A DNA stretch of 64,000 bases from Candidatus Fermentithermobacillus carboniphilus (lineage in GTDB: Bacteria > Bacillota > Sulfobacillia > Fermentithermobacillales > Fermentithermobacillaceae): assembly GCA_018208355.1 (NCBI GenBank), contig CP062796.1, forward strand, positions 1,024,494-1,088,493, in the 5' to 3' direction. The notes below the pieces were generated by a model that saw nothing but the letters and a program-made list of their open reading frames with translations, was not told where the DNA came from and did no database searches. The position numbers and the translations under genes are program-made. This document shows, one piece after another, positions 34,288 to 44,254 of the stretch (within the stretch, counting starts at the first letter, position 1; every line of letters begins with the position of its first letter).

Positions 34288-35304
34288 TCATCCGACAATC
34301 CCCAGATCTGCCTGGTTCCGGCACTTTAACTCCTTCGCACGGTAAAGCCTGCGGTCGGCCTCCTGCAAGAGTTCCTCAAGCGTGGCACCATCACTAGGCC
34401 ATACAGCCACCCCACCCGAAAGACCTACGTCCACCCTCATGTCACGACTTACAGTTGCCACCGCCTCCTGGAGCCGCAACATGACACGCTCCCCCTCTCC
34501 CCGACCACCTCTCACAGCCACGGCGAATTCGTCTCCGCCGTACCTCGCCGCCACATCTCCCTCGCGCACCGTACACTGCATTGCTTCTGCCACTCGCCTG
34601 AGCACTTCATCCCCGAACAGGTGACCATGCTCATCGTTTACCGCCTTAAACCTATCCAGGTCAACCAAGATGACGGCAAACTCTCTTTCCTTTGTTATGA
34701 GATGCGACAAGAGTTGGTAAAGTGATCGCCGGTTCAACAACCCCGTAAGCGGATCCTGCTGCGCAAGCTGCATGAGCTCCTCTCGCTGCAGTACTATATG
34801 CCTCACCACCATATCTACAGCATACGCCTCAAGCCACATGAGTCCGATGACCACAAAAGGCCCCAGCGGGTGCCGAGTTGAAAAACTCCCCTCGGGGGAA
34901 TGCGCAAGCATAACGACCAATGCCATTGAATTGACCGCCGCCGAGAGATAAGCAACCCGTGGTCCAGACCTGAACCCATAAGTTAAAATCGGAATCAGGA
35001 ACAGCGACGATAGTGGTCCGTGAGGGCCGCCCGTGGCCAGCACAAGGCAGCTTATCGCGCCGAGTCCGAAGACCATCGAGCCGAATTCAACCAGCCTCGC
35101 GCATCTCGAACTGCATACCAACCCGGCAGTATTTACCCCAACGAACCCCACCGTGAAAAAAACAAGCAACGCACAAAGCGACAGATTGTCCTGCACACGG
35201 AATACCAGGGCAAGCAGGACCAACGACGCGCCTAGCCCGATCCTAAGGCGTCCCAAAGCATGCCAGATATCCTCGGACAAACCCTTCCAATCACTACGTG
35301 CCAC
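34288..35304 (-). CDS. Membrane diguanylate cyclase (GGDEF)
   Basis: A protein of 338 residues with about six membrane helices in residues 20-175 (LGASLVLLALVFRVQD, LCALLVFFTVGFVGVNTAGL, LSSLFLIPILTYGF) followed by a GGDEF domain. The active site reads RYGGDEF at 254-260 and the inhibitory site RxxD (REGD, 247-250) lies five residues before it, so the enzyme should be active and product-inhibited. It is encoded upstream of, and in the same direction as, the HD-GYP protein, giving a synthesis/degradation pair for cyclic di-GMP. Confidence 0.9.
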   Translation of the reverse strand: MARSDWKGLSEDIWHALGRLRIGLGASLVLLALVFRVQDNLSLCALLVFFTVGFVGVNTAGLVCSSRCARLVEFGSMVFGLGAISCLVLATGGPHGPLSSLFLIPILTYGFRSGPRVAYLSAAVNSMALVVMLAHSPEGSFSTRHPLGPFVVIGLMWLEAYAVDMVVRHIVLQREELMQLAQQDPLTGLLNRRSLYQLLSHLITKEREFAVILVDLDRFKAVNDEHGHLFGDEVLRRVAEAMQCTVREGDVAARYGGDEFAVAVRGGRGEGERVMLRLQEAVATVSRDMRVDVGLSGGVAVWPSDGATLEELLQEADRRLYRAKELKCRNQADLGIVG

Positions 35305-35615
35305 GTATTTTCACCACCACTATCGGTAACGGGGCGTCGATTTGGCAGCCTCTTTGCTCAACCCCTGGAGCTTGGGCCCTACTTGTCTACTAGCTAATTA
35401 GTAATTATGCCATCTTCTAGTAGGGACGGCTAGTGGCAAACCGTAGGAACGTGTGTAAAAGAGATACCAGGGTCATCAAGCGGGTTACCGGCCGCTCCGC
35501 TTCCCTGTAACTGAGACTATCTCGAGTTCCTGCGCTCAAGACGCACTACAACCTCGTTTGGGAGGCACACGATGATCTCGTTGGGCCTGGAAATCCAGCC
35601 GGTGTTCACGCAAAT
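35305..35615. other. Intergenic region
   Basis: Upstream of the GGDEF gene. CTACTAG (35387-35393) and CTAGTAG (35417-35423) form a short inverted repeat. No gene or clear promoter seen. Confidence 0.4.
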
Positions 35616-36335
35616 GTGGTTCTCGCAAGGAGATTCGGATACCTTGACCCGATCCCCCTCCTGGCTACCGCCATAGGTGCAGCAGTCCGAGACATGGAAT
35701 ACATCCAAACCCACCCGACGGTGGTCCCCAAGAAGGGCATCCTCATCGCTGAGGGTATGAGGGGAGCTGGTGCCATACTCGTGAACCACAACGGCGAAAG
35801 ATTCATTGACGAGCTGCAGACCAGAGATGTCGTTTCAGAAGCAATCTTGAGTCAGGAAGGTAAAACAGCATTCCTCATTTTCGATCAGGCAATCCGGGAT
35901 GAGTCTAAACTCGTGGAAGAGGAAGCCCAGAAAAACTCACTGGTCTCGGGAGCAACCCTCGACGAACTGGCTCAAAAAATCGGAGTGCCGGCAGACAAAC
36001 TGAAGGACACCATCTCTAAGTACAACTCCTACGTTCAGTCTGGCAAAGACCCGGATTGCGGGCGCACCAAATTAGCCAAAAAGATCGAAACCGCTCCCTT
36101 TTACGCCGTAGAAGTCACTCCTGCCATCCACCACACCATGGGCGGTCTCGTAATCAATACCAAAGCCCAGGTGCTCGGACAGGATAATAAGCCCATCCCC
36201 GGACTCTACGCGGCAGGCGAGGTAACCGGTGGAGTCCACGGAGCCAACAGGCTGGGCGGGAACGCCCTCACCGACATCATCGTCTTCGGGCGGATAGCAG
36301 GTGAGGAAGCAGCCGCCTTCGCTAAGGCAAAGTGA
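35616..36335 (+). pseudogene. Fumarate reductase-like flavoprotein, C-terminal fragment
   Basis: The 239 residues begin within the substrate/FAD domain (IGAAVRDMEYIQTHPTVVPK, GAILVNHNGERFIDELQTRD) and end with HHTMGGLVINTKAQVLG, GLYAAGEVTGGVHGANRLGG and NALTDIIVFGRIAGEEAA, the C-terminal half of flavocytochrome c/UrdA-type fumarate or urocanate reductases (about 450-600 residues). The N-terminal Rossmann segment is absent and the region before 35616 does not encode it. The nominal ATG has no convincing ribosome binding site. A strong terminator follows. It is a truncated gene. Confidence 0.8.
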
Positions 36336-36365
36336 AATAAGAAATCTCTAATTTAACAACCAGCA

Positions 36366-36391
36366 GGCCGGTCGGTTGACCGGCCCTTTTT
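36366..36391 (+). terminator. Intrinsic terminator
   Basis: GGCCGGTC, loop GGTT, GACCGGCC and then CTTTTT, directly after the flavoprotein fragment. Confidence 0.9.
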
Positions 36392-36502
36392 AACACCTCC
36401 GGGTATTTTTAAGCGGTCTATCGAGGATATCTGTGAGCGCTGCTGCAAACTGACGAGCTACCGCACACACCACACGCTTGGAGTACTTCTATCGGACTCC
36501 TG

Positions 36503-37402
36503 CTACGAGGCGGCGTGCAGGTCTACTGCCCGCGTTCCCGTCATCTTTCGGTAAATCCGCGCCTGGAGCCACCTGGCAACTACATTAAACAGCACCACTA
36601 CCAGCACCAGCACGAACGCCGAACCGTCTGCCACCCGTCTTACGTCCGGGATTAGGCTTTCGGAGTTAATTTTCCATATATGAACCGCGAGGGTCTCTCC
36701 TGGTCTTAACGGGTTTAGCGGAGATGTATAGTTAAAGGGATTCATGTTCGCCCAGTTCAGTGGCGGCGAAGACATGCCTGCCGTGTAAATGAGGGCCGCA
36801 GCCTCTCCGAACACTCTACCGGAAGCAAGTATAATTCCCGTCACCAACCTCGGTAGGGCAGCGGGAATGACGACGCGATATATGGTTTGGTACAGGTTTG
36901 CTCCAAGGGCAAGGCTGGCCTCTCTGAGGTCCATGGGGACAGACCGCAAAGCATCTTCGCTGACCCGCACCATGACGGGAAGGTTTAACACCGTCAGAGC
37001 GAGGGCTCCCGCCAAAAGACTGTACCCAAACCCTGTGTAAGTGACGAAAACCAGAAGACCGAAGAGCCCGACGACGATAGAGGGTAGTGAGGATAAGGTT
37101 TCAGTGCACAACCTGATCAGGGCGGTAAAGCGGTTTGGCTTTGCATATTCAGACAAAAATACCGCTGCCCCCAACCCCAGCGGAACCGTTATCGTCATAG
37201 AGAGGAACAAGAGGTAGAATGAATCGAATATCTGGGGACCAATGCCGCCCCCGCCTTCCAGATTTTTAGCCGGGGATGTCAGGAACTTTATATCAACAGA
37301 ACGCCAGCCATGCAAGGCGATGTATCCGACAAGGAACGCAAGTATCATTGTAACTATAGCCGAAGCCAACCAGAAAGCCGCCGTTGCGACTTGATCCTGC
37401 AT
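36503..37402 (-). CDS. pstA: Phosphate ABC transporter permease PstA
   Basis: A protein of 299 residues from ATG 37402 (AGGAG four bases upstream); the frame extends 39 codons further but family members begin here. Six membrane segments, with the permease EAA loop at LREASLALGANLYQTIYRVV followed by IPAALPRLVTG. The family segment GGIGPQIFDSFYLLFLSMTI is present. Last gene of pstSCA; pstB is not downstream but lies at 43.3 kb. Confidence 0.9.
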   Translation of the reverse strand: MQDQVATAAFWLASAIVTMILAFLVGYIALHGWRSVDIKFLTSPAKNLEGGGGIGPQIFDSFYLLFLSMTITVPLGLGAAVFLSEYAKPNRFTALIRLCTETLSSLPSIVVGLFGLLVFVTYTGFGYSLLAGALALTVLNLPVMVRVSEDALRSVPMDLREASLALGANLYQTIYRVVIPAALPRLVTGIILASGRVFGEAAALIYTAGMSSPPLNWANMNPFNYTSPLNPLRPGETLAVHIWKINSESLIPDVRRVADGSAFVLVLVVVLFNVVARWLQARIYRKMTGTRAVDLHAAS

Positions 37403-37604
37403 TTTTCTCCTATTCTTATTCTTAAATCCAGTTCTCACACTTCTCCCGCTGGCACCCACTTCTTCCATCCTCCCCGTAGCGCGGGACACACCGGGATCTG
37501 TCCGTGTATACCGGCTCACATTTATTTAGGTTCAGGGCTAACCCCCGTAGCCCAAGACGGCGTTGAGCCGCGCCTCAACCCCAGCCGTTGACATGAGCCG
37601 GGAC

Positions 37605-38504
37605 TTATGTCCTGTACCCGCCTGCCCGACTGACCAGCCGCACAAGTCCGATGAAACCCAGGGAAAAAAGCAACAGGACCAGCGCCATAGACCAGAGCGC
37701 ACTGTTCCAGAGAGACCCGTCTATGGTGTTCCCCATTTCCATGGTGAGGCCCGTGGTAAGCGTGATACCCGGTGATAAAAGAGATCTAGGCATGGAATAT
37801 ACGTTACCGATCACCATCTGGACTGCGAGGGCCTCGCCAAACGCCCTGGCCATACCGAGGATGAGGCCAGTTAAAATACCCGGTAAAGCCGCCGGGACCA
37901 GGACACCCCTTATCACCTGCCACCTGGTGCACCCCAGTGCATACGCGGCTTCCTTCAGATCCCGGGGAAGACTCTTCAAAGCATCACAGGACAGGCTAGT
38001 CACAGTGGGCAGTATCATCACCGACAGGACGAGACCTGCGGAAAGAAGGCTGAAGCCCAGACCTCCCAGGTACTGGCGGACCAAAGGCACGAGCACCGAA
38101 AGCCCGATCCACCCGTAAACCACGGATGGGATGCCGACCAGGATCTCAACAACAGGTCTCATGATTTTTTCTCCCCAAACAGGGGAAACCTCAGCCATGA
38201 ATATAGCCGTGGCGATGCCGAGGGGACCGGCTATCAAAACGGCCAGGCCTGATACGGTAAATGACCCCACCAGGAAAGGAACCACGCCGATAGCGGGACC
38301 GCCTTCTTCTGGAAGACGGTCGGGGCGCCAAACGCGGCCCGTCAGGAACTCCAAAAGTCTCACTCCGAAATCGGTGAAAGTCGATATGCCTTTTCGGGTT
38401 ATGAAGAACAAAAGTGAGAACGTGGCCACTATGACCACTGTTACGCAGCAAAGGGCCAGGAAACGTGCCATCGCTTCTTTGGTCGATAGTCTTTGTCTCT
38501 TCAT
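37605..38504 (-). CDS. pstC: Phosphate ABC transporter permease PstC
   Basis: A protein of 299 residues with six membrane helices and the EAA loop LKEAAYALGCTRWQVIRGVL. It shows the PstC features GVVPFLVGSFTVSGLAVLIA and GIPSVVYGWIGLSVLVP. GGAGGGG lies about 11 bases before the ATG. Between pstS and this gene sits a long hairpin (38553-38589) that may lower its expression relative to pstS. It forms the channel with PstA. Confidence 0.9.
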   Translation of the reverse strand: MKRQRLSTKEAMARFLALCCVTVVIVATFSLLFFITRKGISTFTDFGVRLLEFLTGRVWRPDRLPEEGGPAIGVVPFLVGSFTVSGLAVLIAGPLGIATAIFMAEVSPVWGEKIMRPVVEILVGIPSVVYGWIGLSVLVPLVRQYLGGLGFSLLSAGLVLSVMILPTVTSLSCDALKSLPRDLKEAAYALGCTRWQVIRGVLVPAALPGILTGLILGMARAFGEALAVQMVIGNVYSMPRSLLSPGITLTTGLTMEMGNTIDGSLWNSALWSMALVLLLFSLGFIGLVRLVSRAGGYRT

Positions 38505-38552
38505 ACGCCTTCATCCCCTCCTTTCACAAGAGGCTCCCGAGAAAATCTTGTG

Positions 38553-38589
38553 GGAGACCCGGAGCCGTGCTCACCGGCTCTGGGTCTCC
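38553..38589 (-). terminator. Hairpin between pstS and pstC
   Basis: GGAGACCC-G-GAGCC pairs with GGCTC-T-GGGTCTCC (one mismatch, 9-base loop). No strong T-run follows. Such hairpins after pstS are thought to stabilise or attenuate so that the binding protein is made in excess. Confidence 0.6.
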
Positions 38590-38610
38590 GCGATGAAATG
38601 ATAGGTAAGC

Positions 38611-39450
38611 CTACGGGTTCCTGGTAACTTTCATGCTGGTGATAGGGATGTACCCCAACTTTGTAACCAGGTCGTTCTGGACTTCTTGTGAGAGCATGTA
38701 TTGAATGAACGCTTTTGTGAGGCCGGTGGGCTCACCTTTGGTGTAGAGGTGCTCATACGACCAGATCGGGTACTTGCCGGTGGTGATATTCTCTACGGTG
38801 GGGGCGTTGCCATCGAACTTCAGCGCCTTTACTGAGTTGTCCACATACGAGAGGGCCAGGTAACTAATGGCTCCCGGGGTTTCTGAAACGATCTTTTTGA
38901 CCTGTCCCGAAGAGTCTTCGGTCATAGCCGTCTCGGCTTCTTCCACCCCTCCAAGGGCGTACTTCTTGAAAGTGGCACGCGTGCCCGAAGACTTGGGCCT
39001 GTTGATGACCACTATCGGAAGGTCCTGCCCTCCCACCTCGGACCAATTCTTTATCTTCCCGGTGAAGATACCGACTACCTGTTCCTGAGTGAGGTTATCC
39101 ACTTTTACATCGGGATTCACCACTATGGCGAAACCAACTACGGCTACCTTATAATCCTTGAGTTGGGAGGCGTCGATACCCTCTTTTTCCTCAGCAAAGA
39201 TATCGGACATACCGATGTTGACCTGTCCCTGGGCGACCTGGCTCAAGCCGGTTCCGCTTCCTCCCCCGTTCACCGTAATCCTGGCTTTCGGGTTCTTAGC
39301 CATGAACTTGTCGGCCGCCTGCTGAACCAAGGGCTGAAGAGCCGTCGACCCCGAAGCGACTATGGTGCCCGAGACGGTACCAGAGCAGCCTACCAGGACA
39401 AGGGATGCCACGAGACCAACTACCAGCAGCAGCGGCAGTCTTCTCAACAT
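38611..39450 (-). CDS. pstS: Phosphate-binding lipoprotein PstS
   Basis: A protein of 279 residues from ATG 39450 (GGAGG upstream); the longer frame lacks a signal. Signal peptide LLLVVGLVASLVLVGC with lipobox LVGC. Phosphate-binding segments are clear: ASGSTALQPLVQ, GGGSGTGLSQVAQG and NRPKSSGTRATF. It captures phosphate outside the membrane and hands it to PstCA. Three Pho-box half-sites lie 75-115 bases upstream. Confidence 0.92.
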   Translation of the reverse strand: MLRRLPLLLVVGLVASLVLVGCSGTVSGTIVASGSTALQPLVQQAADKFMAKNPKARITVNGGGSGTGLSQVAQGQVNIGMSDIFAEEKEGIDASQLKDYKVAVVGFAIVVNPDVKVDNLTQEQVVGIFTGKIKNWSEVGGQDLPIVVINRPKSSGTRATFKKYALGGVEEAETAMTEDSSGQVKKIVSETPGAISYLALSYVDNSVKALKFDGNAPTVENITTGKYPIWSYEHLYTKGEPTGLTKAFIQYMLSQEVQNDLVTKLGYIPITSMKVTRNP

Positions 39451-39526
39451 AACCTTCACACCTCCGAAATGATTTTCATTTATCACGACACTCTGCGCGT
39501 CTTCCGACTTGAGGATAGGATAGGTT

Positions 39527-39565
39527 TGTAAATCCAAAGGTGCGGCATTGTAAACTGAATGTTAA
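39527..39565 (-). promoter_or_regulatory. Pho box upstream of pstS
   Basis: On the minus strand TTAACA (39565-39560), five bases, TTTACA (39554-39549), and a further TTTACA (39532-39527) exactly 22 bases on, that is in phase with the 11-bp period of Bacillus PhoP-binding direct repeats TT(A/T/C)ACA. PhoP is encoded divergently next to it. Confidence 0.8.
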
Positions 39566-39581
39566 TTTCGCGCGGGTTTTC

Positions 39582-39662
39582 TACGGGTTTTCGTAGTCCT
39601 CTATCTCTCAATCGATGACGCCGTTTCTGCCGATGTGGTCGGACTTATACGGGTTTTCGTAG
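39582..39662. repeat. Two copies of TACGGGTTTTCGTAG, 66 bp apart
   Basis: Copies at 39582-39596 and 39648-39662; each is a small hairpin (CTACG-ggtttt-CGTAG in the first). They lie between the pstS Pho box and phoP and may be operators or structured RNA. Confidence 0.7.
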
Positions 39663-39751
39663 CCATCTCATTGGTGTATGATCTTAGTTGACCTGCAATT
39701 CTAAAATTTTCAGCCTAGGTCCGGGACCTTTGATAAAACCCGGAGAGCGTG

Positions 39752-40507
39752 ATGATCATGAAAGAACATATCCTGGTCGTTGACGACGAGCGTCCTATAG
39801 TGAAGCTCATTTCCTACCACCTTGAGCGAGAGGGATACAGGACAACCGGTTGCCACGATGGTGAAGTGGCTTGCCAGTTGATACGGGAGCAACCGTTTGA
39901 CCTGGTCATCCTGGACCTGATGCTCCCCGGCATGACCGGATGGGACGTGCTCAGGATAGCGAGGAACGAAGGCAAGAAGTTCCCGGTCATCATCCTTTCA
40001 GCCCGTGGCGAGGAAGTGGATAAAGTCGCCGGTCTTGAGCTGGGTGCCGATGACTACGTGACAAAACCTTTCTCTCCCAGGGAACTGGTAGCCCGCGTCA
40101 GGGCTCACCTGCGGAGAGTCTCTTCAATGCAGCCCGAAGATAACAGCCCGAGGAAGCTGAAATATGGTCCTCTGGTCCTGGACGAGGACTCCAGGGAGGT
40201 TTTTGTGGGAGACCAACCCGTGGAGCTCACAACTAAAGAGTTTGACCTTCTAAGTTACATGATGAAGCAACCGGGACGGGTTTTCACCAGGGAAAACCTC
40301 TTATCCCAAGTGTGGGGTTATGACTTTGAAGGCGATACCAGGACAGTGGATGTGCACATATCACGGGTAAGGCAGAAAATAGATGGCGCCCTCGGAGGAT
40401 CCGCAGAAACCTCGGTTATAGAGACCGTGAGAGGTGTAGGCTACAAGTTAGTCCTCCCTGCCCCACCTTTCGACGAGAACGGAGGTTCCGCTAACCGAGG
40501 GGAATAG
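39752..40507 (+). CDS. phoP: Response regulator PhoP/PhoB
   Basis: A protein of 251 residues; ATG 39752 is best spaced to GGAG (ATG 39758 also possible). The receiver domain has HILVVDDE, the phospho-acceptor in DLVILDLMLPG, and ADDYVTKPFSPREL with the conserved Lys. The C-terminal OmpR-type winged helix reads EVFVGDQPVELTTKEFDLL and VWGYDFEGDTRTVDVHISRV. Divergent from pstSCA with Pho boxes in between, it should activate the phosphate regulon under phosphate limitation. The gene for its kinase follows after 84 bases. Confidence 0.9.
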   Translation: MIMKEHILVVDDERPIVKLISYHLEREGYRTTGCHDGEVACQLIREQPFDLVILDLMLPGMTGWDVLRIARNEGKKFPVIILSARGEEVDKVAGLELGADDYVTKPFSPRELVARVRAHLRRVSSMQPEDNSPRKLKYGPLVLDEDSREVFVGDQPVELTTKEFDLLSYMMKQPGRVFTRENLLSQVWGYDFEGDTRTVDVHISRVRQKIDGALGGSAETSVIETVRGVGYKLVLPAPPFDENGGSANRGE

Positions 40508-40591
40508 TGAGGGGTGAACCTCGTCACAGTGAACCAGGAAGCATCGAATAACCTTCGTGGAAAGTGTTACGGGTGAGGAGAGAGCCTTCGG

Positions 40592-42484
40592 GTGAATAGA
40601 AAAAGCCTGAGAGTAAGTCTTCTCAAATCGTTCGTGGCTGTCTCCTGCATTGCCATGCTTCTTGTAGGCTCATTTTTCTTCGTTTTCACCGGAAAGCAGT
40701 ATATGAAGAACATCCAGAACCACATGGAACACCAGGCCAAAATCTTGAGGGACCTGTTCGCTCCTTACATGTTACCGACGCCTCGACCCGATCTCCTGGA
40801 AAGGGAAGTAACGCGCCTGAAACGTGAGACGGGGATGCGGATCACGGTGGTCGCTCTCGACGGGACTGTCCTGGCTGACTCCGATGAAAATCCTTCCATC
40901 ATGGAAAATCACGGCAAGCGCCCCGAGATCTTAATGGCTTTGTCCCAGGGAAAAGGTATCGCAGTGCGCTGGAGCTACACCGTAAAAAAACATATGCTCT
41001 ACGTGGCAGTTCCTATAGAAGAAACCCAGGGCACTTTGGGGATAGTCCGGGTATCTCTCCCGGTAAGCCTCCTTGAAAGCGAGATACGGCAAAACTGGCC
41101 GGTCTTGGCAGGAGCCATATTTTTCGCTCTCGGCGTTGCCCTGGCGTTTGCGTTTGTCATGAGCAAGAAAATGGCCACGCCAATCGAAGCCATGTCCGCC
41201 ATGGCGATGGACATGGCTTCAGGCAGCTACCGGGAACACGCTTTCCCCACAACCAACACCGAGCTGGACGATCTAGGTCACTCGCTGAATTTCCTGGCCT
41301 CCAACTTGGCTGCCACCATTTCGGAAATGAAACGGACCAACCAGAAGCTTTCCGCCGTGCTGGATGCCAGCGCATGGGGAATGGTTATCGTAGAATCAGA
41401 TGGAGTTATCTCCAGCACCAACAGAGCCGCCGAGGAGATCCTTGGCGCCTCCCGGCAAAAGTTGGAAGGGATTTCGTTCTGGGCGGCTCTTAGAAACTCG
41501 GATCTCGCATCCCTGGTAGAACGGGCACTCTATCAAAAGCAAAAAGGCCGGGTCGAATCAACCGTTTTGTATCCTCGCGAGAGGATAGTGGATGCGGTGG
41601 CCGTTCCGCTAGGTAACGGTTCAGGGTCCGAGCCCGGAGCAGTCCTGATACTCAACGATATCACGGAATTGCGCCATCTGGAGACGGTTAGGAGGGATTT
41701 CATCCAGAACATATCCCACGAACTCCGAACACCCATCACCGTAGTGAAGGGATTCGCTGAAACGTTGAAAGAAACCATGCCTGATGACCCCGAGACCGTA
41801 AGAGAGATGGCCGGCCTGATAAATGACGAAGCAGGCCGCCTTGCGGATCTCGTTGAAAAACTCTTGAACCTCGCCAAGATCGAATCGGGTTACCTGACCC
41901 CGCAGAAAACCTCATTCCCTGTGAAGGAAACCCTGGAAGAGATCATCCGGAAGATGGAGCTCCTGGCCAGGCGTAAAGATCAAACCATCGTCCTGACTCA
42001 AGGAACCAGCGAGAAGATACCGGAGGGAGGTCCAGGAACTGAAGAAAAGCGGGGGTCAATGGGGGAAACTGATCGCTCAGGTGAAAACACCGTGTGGGCA
42101 GATAAGCTCATGTTTGATATGATAGTGACAAATCTCCTGGACAACGCCATAAAGTATTCCGGGGAAGGGTCTCGAATAGAGATTGGGTACAGCTGCGATG
42201 AAAACGGGACGCTCTTCTGGGTCAAAGATGACGGTCCGGGCATCCCCGCCGAGGATCTGTCCAGGATATTCGAGAGGTTCTACAGGGCAGCAAAAGACAG
42301 GAGCAGAGATACAGGGGGGAGCGGCCTCGGACTCGCAATAGTCAAACACTGCACTGCAGCCCACGGGGGTAAAGTATGGGTCGAATCAGGTGAAGGACGA
42401 GGAGCACGCTTTTTCGTCTGGCTCCCTTCTTCCACCCCCGAAAAGCCACACTCTCCTCAGCAGGAGACGCACCACCGTACCTAG
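40592..42484 (+). CDS. phoR: Sensor histidine kinase PhoR
   Basis: A protein of 630 residues from GTG 40592 (GGAGAG upstream). Two membrane helices (near 10-30 and 165-185) flank an extracellular sensor of about 130 residues, then HAMP, PAS (SAWGMVIVESDGVISSTNRA), HisKA with HELRTPITVVKGFAE, and an ATPase domain with NLLDNAIKYSGEG, DDGPGIPAEDL and GGSGLGLAIVK. A low-complexity charged insertion (about 470-500) sits between HisKA and the ATPase. It is the PhoR type that phosphorylates PhoP and reads out PstSCAB/PhoU state. Confidence 0.9.
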   Translation: MNRKSLRVSLLKSFVAVSCIAMLLVGSFFFVFTGKQYMKNIQNHMEHQAKILRDLFAPYMLPTPRPDLLEREVTRLKRETGMRITVVALDGTVLADSDENPSIMENHGKRPEILMALSQGKGIAVRWSYTVKKHMLYVAVPIEETQGTLGIVRVSLPVSLLESEIRQNWPVLAGAIFFALGVALAFAFVMSKKMATPIEAMSAMAMDMASGSYREHAFPTTNTELDDLGHSLNFLASNLAATISEMKRTNQKLSAVLDASAWGMVIVESDGVISSTNRAAEEILGASRQKLEGISFWAALRNSDLASLVERALYQKQKGRVESTVLYPRERIVDAVAVPLGNGSGSEPGAVLILNDITELRHLETVRRDFIQNISHELRTPITVVKGFAETLKETMPDDPETVREMAGLINDEAGRLADLVEKLLNLAKIESGYLTPQKTSFPVKETLEEIIRKMELLARRKDQTIVLTQGTSEKIPEGGPGTEEKRGSMGETDRSGENTVWADKLMFDMIVTNLLDNAIKYSGEGSRIEIGYSCDENGTLFWVKDDGPGIPAEDLSRIFERFYRAAKDRSRDTGGSGLGLAIVKHCTAAHGGKVWVESGEGRGARFFVWLPSSTPEKPHSPQQETHHRT

Positions 42485-42591
42485 TATCCTCTTTTGATAG
42501 TATCCTCTTCCAAGAAGGAAAACTTATAATTGAGTAAATCACGGAACAATCACACAGCCAACCTGAGACCTTGGGAAAATGGGAGTTCCAA

Positions 42592-43239
42592 TTACAGGTT
42601 CAGGTCTTTTCTCTCACCTGTAACAGCGTAAAACACCCACTCCGCGATATTTGTGGCGTGGTCTGCTACCCTTTCCAGGTGGGATGCTACCACCAAGAAT
42701 TCGGTCGCCTGCTGGATGGTCCTCGGGTCCGCCATCATGAAAACCAAAAGTTCCCTGAAAATCTGACTATACAGGTGATCAACCTCGTCGTCCTGTTCAC
42801 GCATGCTTTCCAGGGAATCCACATTCCTGTTGACGAAAGCTTCCAGACTTTGCCTGAGCATATCCTGGGCGATCCTGGCCATCCGGGGGATGTCTATGAG
42901 CGGTTTAATATAGGTTTGACTCGCCAGCCGTTGGGTAACCTTGGCTATGTCCACGGCGTGGTCCCCTACCCTTTCCAGGTCGGTCACGATCTTCAAGACG
43001 GTGCCTATGCGTCTTAAGTCACTGGCCATCGGCTGCTGAAGCGCCAACAGGCTGAGGCTGCGGTTCTCAAGGTCTATAGCCAGTTTATCGACGACATCGT
43101 CGCCCGCGACTACTTCCCCGGCCATTATCTGGTTATGGTCCTTCAGAGAGTGCACCGCTTTAGAAAGCGCCTCTTCCACCAGAGTACCCAGCTTTACCAG
43201 GTCAGTTTCAAGGCGCTCCAGTTCTGAGTGAAAAGTCAT
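42592..43239 (-). CDS. phoU: Phosphate signalling protein PhoU
   Basis: A protein of 215 residues from ATG 43239 (GAGGAG upstream). It has the two repeated three-helix PhoU domains with the metal-site motifs: FHSELERLETDLVKLG, VVDKLAIDLENRSLSLLALQ, DLERVGDHAVDIAKV and HLERVADHATNIAEWV. It connects transporter activity to PhoR. It follows pstB by about 60 bases and is convergent to phoR; two short TAGTATCCTCTT repeats lie between them. Confidence 0.92.
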   Translation of the reverse strand: MTFHSELERLETDLVKLGTLVEEALSKAVHSLKDHNQIMAGEVVAGDDVVDKLAIDLENRSLSLLALQQPMASDLRRIGTVLKIVTDLERVGDHAVDIAKVTQRLASQTYIKPLIDIPRMARIAQDMLRQSLEAFVNRNVDSLESMREQDDEVDHLYSQIFRELLVFMMADPRTIQQATEFLVVASHLERVADHATNIAEWVFYAVTGERKDLNL

Positions 43240-43302
43240 CCTGCTCCTCAGGTCTCCGTCAGGCACTGGAGTACCCCCCTCTAATATCCACCGGACATCA
43301 CC

Positions 43303-44187
43303 TTAGCCGAATCTTCCCGTAATATAGTCCTCGGTTTCTTTTCTAGACGGCCGGGTAAATATCTTTTCTGTTGCATCAAACTCCACAAGACGCCCCATAA
43401 GGAAAAACGCGGTATAATCAGAAACCCTGGCCGCCTGCTGCATATTGTGGGTCACTATGACCACAGTATAGTTATTCCTCAGTTGCGATATCAGATCCTC
43501 TATCCGGGTCGTGGATATGGGATCGAGAGAAGCCGCCGGTTCGTCCATTAACAAGACCGAAGGCTCAACGGCAAGAGCCCTCGCTATGCAGAGCCTTTGC
43601 TGTTGCCCACCTGAAAGCTCCAAAGCGGAGCTGTAAAGTCTGTCCTTTACCTCATCCCACAAGGCTGCTTCCCTCAGACTGCGCTCGACGATCTGCTCGA
43701 GGGTTGCTCGGTTGGTTATACCCTGGCACTTCGGACCGTAGGCGACGTTCTCCCAGATGGACTTGGGGAAGGGGTTGGGCCGCTGGAACACCATCCCCAC
43801 TTTCTTGCGCAGCTCAACGACATCCACGTGTGGGCTGTATATATCCATACCGTCTAAAAGGACAGAACCCTCGACCTTGACGCCGGGGACAAGGTCGTTC
43901 ATGCGGTTCAAAGTCCTCAAAAACGTGGATTTGCCGCAGCCGGAAGGCCCTATTACGGCTGTAACCCTTTTCTCGGGTATGGTCACGGAGACGTCTTTTA
44001 TGGCCTGGGTTTTACCGTAGTACACTGAAAGACCGGTCACCTCTATCTTAGGGTGAGCCGCCCCAAAGTCCGGAGTATCGGAGACATGCTCTTGGACCAT
44101 ATGCCGGTGGGGCTGTAGAGCAACTAGCCTGTTGCCCCCGCTTGGGGAAGCACCCGGTATGTCCTTCAAGGCAGAAATAATTTGCAC
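43303..44187 (-). CDS. pstB: Phosphate ABC transporter ATPase PstB
   Basis: A protein of 294 residues from GTG 44187; about 45 residues precede the conserved start ([20 protein letters not shown]), so a later start (M30) is possible. Walker [20 protein letters not shown], PstB-specific [20 protein letters not shown], signature [16 protein letters not shown], Walker [17 protein letters not shown] and switch His [14 protein letters not shown]. It powers PstCA, although it is encoded 6 kb away from pstSCA and has its own Pho box. Confidence 0.93.
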   Translation of the reverse strand: MQIISALKDIPGASPSGGNRLVALQPHRHMVQEHVSDTPDFGAAHPKIEVTGLSVYYGKTQAIKDVSVTIPEKRVTAVIGPSGCGKSTFLRTLNRMNDLVPGVKVEGSVLLDGMDIYSPHVDVVELRKKVGMVFQRPNPFPKSIWENVAYGPKCQGITNRATLEQIVERSLREAALWDEVKDRLYSSALELSGGQQQRLCIARALAVEPSVLLMDEPAASLDPISTTRIEDLISQLRNNYTVVIVTHNMQQAARVSDYTAFFLMGRLVEFDATEKIFTRPSRKETEDYITGRFG

Positions 44188-44254
44188 GACTCATCACCAC
44201 CTTTCGGTCCCAACCTCAGGCTAAACAAGGGACTTTTCGAATCGGTTTCGTTTA

